Below, piece by piece: positions 1-5,508 of a stretch of DNA of 7,314 bases (the first letter of the stretch is position 1; each line of letters starts with the position of its first letter). Origin of the DNA: Allomuricauda sp. Its GTDB lineage: Bacteria > Bacteroidota > Bacteroidia > Flavobacteriales > Flavobacteriaceae. A model generated the notes under the pieces. That model had not been told where the DNA came from, searched no databases, and saw only the letters and a program-made list of their open reading frames with translations. The translations under genes and the position numbers were made by a program. The stretch lies in assembly GCA_028289745.1 (NCBI GenBank), contig JANQOD010000324.1, positions 1 to 7,314 on the forward strand. The letters run 5' to 3'.

Positions 1-5
1 TAGAG

Positions 6-13
6 TACTTTCG
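6..13 (+). promoter_or_regulatory. Possible -7 promoter element of the cold shock gene
   Basis: TACTTTCG followed by CA differs at one position from the Bacteroidota -7 consensus TAnnTTTG. It lies 24 bases before the ATG at 38, so transcription would start near base 18-21 and leave a leader of about 17-20 bases. The matching -33 TTG element would lie outside the window and cannot be checked. Confidence 0.4.
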
Positions 14-37
14 CATTTTAACATTTATTTTTTATCA

Positions 38-232
38 ATGACTGGAACAGTTAAATTTTTTAATGACTCAAAAGGTTACGGATTCATTACCAATGACGAA
101 ACAGGTAAGGACATCTTTGTTCACGTGACCTCTTTGAACGGAGTAGAGCTCAACGAAGGAGACAAAGTAGAATACCAAGAAGAAGAAGGAAGAAAAGGAA
201 TGGTTGCTGCACAAGTGCAAGTGATCGGATAA
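38..232 (+). CDS. Cold shock protein, CspA family (single CSD domain)
   Basis: This 64-residue protein is one complete cold shock domain, a five-stranded OB-fold that binds single-stranded RNA and DNA in the cytoplasm and melts mRNA secondary structure. The N-terminus TGTVKFFND is typical. RNP1 is KGYGFI at residues 12-17 and RNP2 is DIFVHV at 25-30, with the nucleic-acid-stacking aromatics F7, F8, Y14, F16, F27 and H29 in place. GDKVEYQ at 41-47 and the closing AAQVQVIG form the last strands. The length matches free-standing bacterial Csps. No Shine-Dalgarno sequence precedes the ATG; the upstream bases are T-rich, as is common in this phylum. The gene appears monocistronic, with a strong terminator 26 bases after the stop. 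Whether it is cold-induced or constitutive cannot be told from sequence. Family assignment is secure; a specific csp letter is not justified. Confidence 0.96.
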   Translation: MTGTVKFFNDSKGYGFITNDETGKDIFVHVTSLNGVELNEGDKVEYQEEEGRKGMVAAQVQVIG

Positions 233-257
233 CAATATTTTATTTTGGAATTGATGG

Positions 258-286
258 AATCCCGGTATTGCACCGGGATTTTTTTA
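258..286 (+). terminator. Rho-independent terminator after the cold shock gene
   Basis: A perfect 9-bp stem, AATCCCGGT (258-266) pairing with ACCGGGATT (272-280), closes a 5-base loop and runs into seven consecutive T (279-285). It begins 26 bases after the csp stop codon and separates csp from the next gene on the same strand. It is the only strong intrinsic terminator I see in the window. Confidence 0.93.
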
Positions 287-321
287 TTGTGCTTACAGGA
301 AAAAAGCATTTTTGCTACGAT

Positions 322-349
322 TTTGAAAGGGTAAAAATCATTATATTTC
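322..349 (+). promoter_or_regulatory. Possible promoter of the plug/TPR protein gene
   Basis: TTTG at 322-325 and TATATTTC at 342-349 resemble the Bacteroidota -33 (TTTG or TTG) and -7 (TAnnTTTG) elements. The -7 match has one mismatch and the spacer is 16 bases, slightly short. Transcription would begin at about 353-357, on or just after the ATG at 353. That implies either a leaderless message or use of the second in-frame ATG at 386. This is a weak call. Confidence 0.3.
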
Positions 350-352
350 GTA

Positions 353-2110
353 ATGGTCGCTTCACATCGAATCTTTTCGTCTTATATGGTGGTTGTTTTG
401 ATTTTTTTTCTTCAACCATACCTATATGCCCAAGAAGAAAAACAGATCACCGGTAAGATAACCACTTTAAGAGAGCCTTTAGAGAATGTTAAAATTGCTG
501 TGGAAGGATCTAAATCGATCACCTCCTCAGATGCAAATGGAGAATATCAAATACATGCATCCATCGGGGATATTTTGGTTTACAGCCATTTGGGAATGAA
601 AACTGTTAAAATAATTGTTGAAGATGTTACCCAAACCCTCAATGTTGAGATGGAAACAAAACCAGAACAGTTGGAAGAGGTCGTCGTTGCCAAAAAAAGG
701 AATAGGGATTTGGAATTGGAATATGCAACCAATAAAAATATTATCAAAACTGCTTTTGGGTTTATTGACAAGACTACAAGTGCAGGAAATATTAAGATAT
801 TGGACGAAGACAGAATAACTACTAATAATCTCTGTATTTTGGATTTGTTAAGAGGAAAATTTGCAGGTGTTAAAGTGTATGGTGATTGTTTTTCCGGGGG
901 AGGAGTGTCCATTCGAGCTCAAAATTCTATAAACAACACGTCAAATGCAATTTATGATGTCGACGGCCAGATTTTCAGGGATGCCCCTATCTGGATCAAT
1001 ATCGATAACATTAAGAGGGTCGCTGTTCTCATCGGTTTTGCAACCACAACCTTATATGGTGGTTTTGGAGGGACAGGAGTAATTGTAATCAATACGAAAA
1101 CAGGAACTACTTCAACTATTCTCAAGGCTAAAGAAGCTCAAAAAAAGTACAACCCCAACCAATATGATGGCAGTGCATTGCCATATGCCGAGGTAATTCA
1201 ACAAAACAGGCCCAAGTATCTGAACGACCTGTACGCTGTCGAGAATGTAGGAGAAGCCGTAAAGCTTTTCGAAAAATATGCAATCCCCTACGCAAATTCC
1301 CCATATTTCTTTTTGGATTCTTTTCAATATTTCATTCAAGAGTGGCAAGAACAGGAGTTTTCGCTCAATTTAATGGACAAACATTACCATCTGTTTCAAA
1401 AGAACCCCGTACTACTGAAAGCATATGCGTACCTTCTTGAAGACAAAGGCCTTTTTGGCAAGGCCAAACAGCTATACGTGCAGGTCATAAAACTACGAAC
1501 AAACTACGTTCAGTCATATCTTGATCTTGCCAACAGCAACCTTTTAACAAATGATGCCAACAAGGCACTATCGTTCTACCTCAGGCTCAACAATCTAGAA
1601 AAGAAAGGATATTTTGATATTGACTCGTTGGGCTTGCGCCCCTTTTATGAGCGAGAGATACAGAGTGCCTTTGCCCAAGATAGCGACTATCTGTATGCTG
1701 CAATGAATACTGAACATCACGAGGATAACCACATCGGGGATACAAGGCTTGTTTTCGAGTGGAATGATGGCGAAGCCGAGTTTGAGCTACAATTTGTGGG
1801 TCCGAACGGGCAATATACCCGTTGGAAGCACACGATTGAAAATGCCGGGTCCATCATGAAAGAAAAGCGACTGGGATATAGTGCAAAAGACTTTTTCATC
1901 GATGACACACTTGATGGAGTTTGGCAAGTAAACCTCAAATATTTGGGAAATAAGAGCCTTACCCCTACTTATTTGAAAGTTCGCATGTACAAAGACTATG
2001 GCACTATGGCACAAACCAGAACCACCAAAGTTTTTAAATTGAGTGTGAAGGGCGTCAATCAAGAGTTGTTTTCTGTTCTTAAGCCGAAAACGCCGCCTAC
2101 CGACCAATAA
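353..2110 (+). CDS. Secreted protein: carboxypeptidase-regulatory-like domain, SusC-like plug, TPR repeats, YfaP/DUF2135-like C-terminus
   Basis: This 585-residue protein has no gene name that I recognise. A signal peptide with hydrophobic core VVVLIFFL probably ends at YLYA|Q (26/27). Residues 31-101 form a carboxypeptidase-regulatory-like beta-sandwich (ITGKIT, SSDANGEYQI, YSHLGMKTV). LEEVVV at 107-112 is the link usual before a TonB plug. Residues about 146-250 resemble a SusC plug, with degenerate versions of its hallmark (YDVDGQIF, IDNIKRVAVL, TLYGGFGGTGVIVINTKTG). A receptor would continue into about 600-700 barrel residues. Here there are helical TPR-type repeats instead (about 300-412; the clearest are 355-381 and 386-412). 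A beta-rich end follows (about 463-565: TRLVFEW, VGPNGQY, GYSAKDFFIDD, VWQVNLKYLG), which reads like the YfaP/DUF2135 tail of VIT/TPR proteins. I infer an envelope protein, periplasmic or partner-bound, not a transporter. ATG 353 is preferred over ATG 386 because it supplies H5 and R6 before the hydrophobic core; an in-frame TAA at 332 excludes anything further upstream. The N-terminal half is visibly more AT-rich than the C-terminal half. Function is unknown. Confidence 0.85.
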   Translation: MVASHRIFSSYMVVVLIFFLQPYLYAQEEKQITGKITTLREPLENVKIAVEGSKSITSSDANGEYQIHASIGDILVYSHLGMKTVKIIVEDVTQTLNVEMETKPEQLEEVVVAKKRNRDLELEYATNKNIIKTAFGFIDKTTSAGNIKILDEDRITTNNLCILDLLRGKFAGVKVYGDCFSGGGVSIRAQNSINNTSNAIYDVDGQIFRDAPIWINIDNIKRVAVLIGFATTTLYGGFGGTGVIVINTKTGTTSTILKAKEAQKKYNPNQYDGSALPYAEVIQQNRPKYLNDLYAVENVGEAVKLFEKYAIPYANSPYFFLDSFQYFIQEWQEQEFSLNLMDKHYHLFQKNPVLLKAYAYLLEDKGLFGKAKQLYVQVIKLRTNYVQSYLDLANSNLLTNDANKALSFYLRLNNLEKKGYFDIDSLGLRPFYEREIQSAFAQDSDYLYAAMNTEHHEDNHIGDTRLVFEWNDGEAEFELQFVGPNGQYTRWKHTIENAGSIMKEKRLGYSAKDFFIDDTLDGVWQVNLKYLGNKSLTPTYLKVRMYKDYGTMAQTRTTKVFKLSVKGVNQELFSVLKPKTPPTDQ

Positions 2111-2144
2111 TGTGCCGTTCTTCGAAAATCGAGATGTTAAAAAA

Positions 2145-2609
2145 TCAATTGAGATTGCGTTTTTGAATGAAAAAACGCTTCAACATATCGGAAGCCTCAT
2201 CTTCGAGTACCCCGCCCATTACTTCTGTTTTTGGGTGCAGGGTCGTACCCATCACATTGAAACCCCTTTCTAAATCTGCCGCTCCGTATACTATCTTTGA
2301 AATTTGGCTCCAGTATAGGGCCCCTGCACACATTTGGCATGGCTCCAATGTTACATAAAGGGTACATCCATGCAGATATTTTCCTCCTAAAAAATTGGAG
2401 GCCGCGGTAATCGCCAGCATCTCGGCATGAGCGGTTACATCATGCAATTGTTCGATTAAATTGTGCGCGCGTCCAATGATACGATTGTTGATGACCACCA
2501 CCGCACCCACGGGCACCTCTCCCTTCCGATAGGCAATCTCGGCCTCTTGCAAGGCCTTTCTCATGAAATAGGTGTCATCAAAGGGATCTATCAATTTTGC
2601 CAAAGTCAT
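2145..2609 (-). CDS. tadA: tRNA-specific adenosine deaminase TadA
   Basis: TadA deaminates adenosine 34 to inosine in the anticodon wobble position, classically of tRNA-Arg(ACG), in the cytoplasm. The 154-residue protein is a single zinc-dependent cytidine-deaminase-fold domain. The HAE motif gives zinc ligand H61 and proton-shuttle E63; PCQMC supplies zinc ligands C91 and C94. EVPVGAVVV and GRAHN, upstream of HAE, are typical of the family, and the length is close to the 167 residues of E. coli TadA. The start is ATG 2609 (MTLAKLIDPFDD). A TTG at 2624 would add five residues, but it lies inside the -7 box TAGTTTTG and is rejected. The gene is convergent with the plug/TPR gene (34-base gap, no clear terminator) and divergent from dxs. 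A related nucleoside or guanine deaminase is a weaker alternative, because the N-terminal FMRKALQEAE and the motif spacing favour TadA. Confidence 0.93.
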   Translation of the reverse strand: MTLAKLIDPFDDTYFMRKALQEAEIAYRKGEVPVGAVVVINNRIIGRAHNLIEQLHDVTAHAEMLAITAASNFLGGKYLHGCTLYVTLEPCQMCAGALYWSQISKIVYGAADLERGFNVMGTTLHPKTEVMGGVLEDEASDMLKRFFIQKRNLN

Positions 2610-2621
2610 TCGATTTAGGGG

Positions 2622-2629
2622 CAAAACTA
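2622..2629 (-). promoter_or_regulatory. -7 promoter element of tadA
   Basis: Read on the minus strand, TAGTTTTG is an exact match to TAnnTTTG and is followed by C. It lies 12 bases before the tadA ATG at 2609, so the leader would be about 5-9 bases. I find no convincing -33 TTG at the expected distance, so the call rests on the -7 box and its position. Confidence 0.5.
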
Positions 2630-2663
2630 GTAATCTTCACTTAAATCGTGTTGACGATTGTGG

Positions 2664-2673
2664 TATTTTTGCA
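2664..2673 (+). promoter_or_regulatory. -7 promoter element of dxs
   Basis: TATTTTTGCA matches TAnnTTTG exactly, with the CA that often follows it in flavobacteria. It lies 11 bases before the TTG at 2685 and points to transcription starting around 2676-2680. TTG at 2651-2653 is too close to serve as a -33 element, so that half is not supported. The box helps exclude the upstream in-frame TTG at 2658, which would precede the transcript start. Confidence 0.5.
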
Positions 2674-2684
2674 TTTTCTGTGCG

Positions 2685-4460
2685 TTGAAAAAAATATTGC
2701 CACATATCGACACCCCGTTGTATTTGAGAAAACTTGAAGAGGGCTCATTGCCCCAACTCGCCGATGAATTACGTCAATTCATCATCAATGTCGTTTCGAC
2801 AAAAGAGGGGCATCTGGGAGCCAGTTTAGGGGTTGTTGAGCTGACCATTGCCCTGCACTATGTTTTTGATACCCCCAACGACAAACTGATATGGGATGTC
2901 GGCCATCAGGCATATGGTCACAAGATTTTGACGGGCAGACAAAAAAAATTCGAGACCAACCGCCAGCTGGGGGGCATCAGCGGTTTCCCAAAACACGGTG
3001 AAAGTGAATTTGATGCCTTTGGTACCGGGCATAGCTCTACCTCGATCTCAGCTATTCTGGGCATGGCCATCGCAGCAAAATTAAAGGGTGATCTTGGCAG
3101 AAACCATATCGCGGTCATCGGTGATGCCTCCATAGCAAGTGGCATGGCCTTCGAAGGTCTGAACCATTTGGGCGAGACCGATGCCAACGTACTTGTTGTA
3201 CTCAATGACAACACCATTGGCATAGACCCTAGCGTAGGCGCCCTAAAAAAATACCTGACCAATGTAAAAGCAGGTACGGCCAAAGAAGAAAACCTTTTTG
3301 AATGCCTTAACCTAAACTATTCAGGGCCCATTGACGGCAATGACCTTACCGCTTTGATCGCCGAACTGAACCGCTTGAAAAATGTCAAGGGGCCAAGATT
3401 GTTGCACGTCATCACAACTAAAGGGAAGGGGCTTAAATTAGCCGAGGAAGACCAGGTCACCTACCATGCCCCTGGCAAGTTTGATGCCCAAACAGGTGAG
3501 CGGCCAAAAATAATATCGGACAAGGCACCCCCCAAGTTTCAGGATGTCTTTGGACATACCTTGGTCGAACTGGCCAAAAAAAATGAAAAAATAGTGGGCA
3601 TTACACCAGCCATGCCTACCGGTAGTTCGTTGAAGTTCATGATGGAAGAAATTCCTGAAAGGGCCTTTGATGTAGGTATTGCCGAGCAACATGCAGTAAC
3701 CTTGGCGGCCGGTATGGCCATTGATGGACTGGTTCCCTTTTGCAACATCTACTCTACCTTTTTGCAACGGGCCTATGATCAGGTAATACACGATGTGGCC
3801 TTGCAAAACTTATCGGTCATCTTTTGTCTCGACCGGGCAGGTCTGGTAGGCCAAGATGGCCCCACCCACCACGGGGTCTTTGATTTGGCCTATTTGAGAT
3901 GTATACCCAATATGGTGATATTTTCCCCGATGAACGAAATGGAGCTTCGCAATATCATGTATACCGCCCAGAAAGGACTCGATCATCCGATAGCCATTAG
4001 ATATCCCAGGGGAAGGGGCATCACAAAAGAATGGAAACAACCTTTTGAAACTATTGAAATCGGCACTTCAAGAGAACTCAAAAAGGGCCACGAAACCGCC
4101 ATTCTCTCTATCGGCCCTATCGGCAATGTGGCCACTAAGATTATTGAAACCCCAAGCCTGCAAAAGATAGGGCACTATGACATGCGTTTCGTAAAACCAT
4201 TGGATATTGAAATGCTCGATTATATCTTTGCCCATTATGACCATATCGTTACCTTGGAAGATGGCTGTAAAACTGGTGGATTTGGAAGTGCAATTCTTGA
4301 ATACGCCAACGATAAAGCGTACAAAAACCCTGTGAAAGTTTTCGGCGTCGAAGATGAGTTTATTGAACATGGCACCATAGAAGAACTACACAATATTGTT
4401 GGCATAGATATTGATGCGATTTTGACTTTCATAGCACAACCCAACCATGATGCACATTAA
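2685..4460 (+). CDS. dxs: 1-deoxy-D-xylulose-5-phosphate synthase (flavobacterial short form)
   Basis: DXS condenses pyruvate with glyceraldehyde 3-phosphate, using thiamine diphosphate and Mg, to give DXP and CO2. This is the first step of the MEP isoprenoid pathway, and DXP also feeds thiamine and pyridoxal synthesis. Numbered from TTG 2685 (591 residues), conserved sites are H43 in GHLGASLG, WDVGHQAYGHK at 70-80, the thiamine/Mg motif GDA at 146-148 with NDN at 174-176, H261 in VTYHAPGKF, E334 in IAEQHAVT, DRAG at 383-386, H395 in DGPTHHG and YPRG at 440-443. The three-domain order is complete and ends in a transketolase C-terminal domain (DMRFVKPLD, LEDGCKTGGFG). Two things differ from E. 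coli DXS (620 residues): GDG reads GDA, and the loop after VGALKKYL (near residue 192) is much shorter. Both fit, from memory, the flavobacterial subfamily. No ATG exists near the start; TTG 2685 gives MKKILPHIDTPLYLRKL, like relatives, and TTG 2697 is the alternative. It overlaps the next gene by 14 bases. Confidence 0.95.
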   Translation: MKKILPHIDTPLYLRKLEEGSLPQLADELRQFIINVVSTKEGHLGASLGVVELTIALHYVFDTPNDKLIWDVGHQAYGHKILTGRQKKFETNRQLGGISGFPKHGESEFDAFGTGHSSTSISAILGMAIAAKLKGDLGRNHIAVIGDASIASGMAFEGLNHLGETDANVLVVLNDNTIGIDPSVGALKKYLTNVKAGTAKEENLFECLNLNYSGPIDGNDLTALIAELNRLKNVKGPRLLHVITTKGKGLKLAEEDQVTYHAPGKFDAQTGERPKIISDKAPPKFQDVFGHTLVELAKKNEKIVGITPAMPTGSSLKFMMEEIPERAFDVGIAEQHAVTLAAGMAIDGLVPFCNIYSTFLQRAYDQVIHDVALQNLSVIFCLDRAGLVGQDGPTHHGVFDLAYLRCIPNMVIFSPMNEMELRNIMYTAQKGLDHPIAIRYPRGRGITKEWKQPFETIEIGTSRELKKGHETAILSIGPIGNVATKIIETPSLQKIGHYDMRFVKPLDIEMLDYIFAHYDHIVTLEDGCKTGGFGSAILEYANDKAYKNPVKVFGVEDEFIEHGTIEELHNIVGIDIDAILTFIAQPNHDAH

Positions 4461-5508
4461 AAAGATCTCCCTATTCCTTTTTTTCATTATTGCCGTCACC
4501 TGTTATGGTCAAGACTCCATTCCCACACAGACTACTGATAGTTTAGATTGGAACGTCACGGTTATCAGATTGGCCCAAGAACAGATTAAGATCATACCGC
4601 GGGGGGTCAGGCGCATAAGTCCGGTGATTTCTTTTAACAAGGTAAAGGCCCTTGACAAAAAACCAAAGAAATTCGTTCCTCCCCTTTTCTGGAAAAAAGA
4701 GAACTTACTCAATATCAACCTCAACGAAGTCGCTTTCGTAAATTGGAATGCTGGGGGAAACAATTCCATTTCGGCACTTGGCAATCTAAGTTTTACGAGA
4801 AACTATAAGTATCGATACCTTACCTGGGACAACGAGCTTCGGTTTCGCTACGGTATCAATGCGCAAGAAGGAAGGTCTATTCAAAAAACCGACGACCTCA
4901 TTCGGCTTTCCTCAACATTTGGTTTCAGAAAAGACACCATTACGAGTTGGTTCTATTCCGTCAAGGTGAAGTTCAACACCCAGTTTTCAAACGGTTTTAA
5001 ATATCCTGATACCTCAACACCCATATCACGGTTCATGGCTCCCGGCTATCTTTTCCTTGGGGCCGGTACCACCTACGCCCCTGACACAAAAAAACTGAAC
5101 CTCTACATTTCACCACTTACTTACAAGGCAACCTTTGTTTTGGACCAAGACTTATCAGACCAAGGGGCTTTCGGTGTTGAAAAGGGAAAAAATGTTTTTG
5201 CCGAACTTGGCTTTTTGGTTACCAATACCTGGGAAGATGAAATCTTCAAAAACATATTCATCAACCACCGATTGAATATCTACACCGACTACCTCAAGAG
5301 TTTTGGCAATATTGATTTCGATTGGGAGTTAAACTTCAAATTAAAGGTCAACGAATATATCAATGCCGATATCGGCACCCATCTCATTTATGATGACGAC
5401 ATTAAATTTGATGAGGAAATAGCCGATGATGGCACCGTATTGAATCGAGGGGTACCTAGGGTTCAATTCAAACAATTATTGGGCATTGGCCTGGCCTATG
5501 CTTTTTAG
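4447..5508 (+). CDS. DUF3078 domain outer-membrane protein
   Basis: This 353-residue protein of unknown function belongs to DUF3078, a family I know only from Bacteroidota. It has a signal peptide (KKISLFLFFIIAV) probably cleaved near YG|QD (21/22). C19 is not in a good lipobox, so a lipoprotein is unlikely. The family signature lies at 81-112 (FWKKENLLNINLNEVAFVNWNAG split across the motif: FWKKEN, NLNEVAFVNW, GGNNSISALG). Many amphipathic beta-strands follow (FTRNYKYRYL, FYSVKVKFNTQF, GYLFLGAGTTY, RLNIYTDYLKSF, ELNFKLKVNEYINADIG), ending FKQLLGIGLAYAF with the C-terminal Phe expected of outer-membrane barrels. I infer a beta-barrel in the outer membrane; its cargo or role is not known. ATG 4447 and ATG 4450 are adjacent and either could be used. 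Both lie inside the end of dxs, so translation is probably coupled to it. The stop overlaps the dgt stop on the other strand. Confidence 0.9.
   Translation: MMHIKKISLFLFFIIAVTCYGQDSIPTQTTDSLDWNVTVIRLAQEQIKIIPRGVRRISPVISFNKVKALDKKPKKFVPPLFWKKENLLNINLNEVAFVNWNAGGNNSISALGNLSFTRNYKYRYLTWDNELRFRYGINAQEGRSIQKTDDLIRLSSTFGFRKDTITSWFYSVKVKFNTQFSNGFKYPDTSTPISRFMAPGYLFLGAGTTYAPDTKKLNLYISPLTYKATFVLDQDLSDQGAFGVEKGKNVFAELGFLVTNTWEDEIFKNIFINHRLNIYTDYLKSFGNIDFDWELNFKLKVNEYINADIGTHLIYDDDIKFDEEIADDGTVLNRGVPRVQFKQLLGIGLAYAF

Noticed and set aside
268..456. A 62-codon plus-strand frame between csp and the next gene
   Set aside because: It begins inside the terminator stem, its first residues come from the T-tract, and it overlaps the signal peptide region of the real gene in another frame.
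381..1064. Exact 14-base repeat CTTATATGGTGGTT at 381-394 and 1051-1064
   Set aside because: The copies encode unrelated residues in a signal peptide and a plug, there are only two, and no flanking similarity is seen; chance is enough.
2122..2132. TCGA-AAA-TCGA inverted repeat in the gap between the plug/TPR gene and tadA
   Set aside because: The stem is only 4 bp with a 3-base loop and no T-tract follows on either strand, so it is not a credible terminator.
2610..2624. Longer tadA start at TTG 2624
   Set aside because: The TTG is part of an exact -7 box, and ATG 2609 gives a normal TadA N-terminus.
2826..4444. Several open minus-strand frames within dxs
   Set aside because: They are shadow frames of a strongly conserved gene, with no family motifs of their own.
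4501..4506. Lipoprotein signal at C19 of the DUF3078 protein
   Set aside because: The residue before the Cys is Thr and the preceding residues do not fit a lipobox; cleavage after YG fits better.
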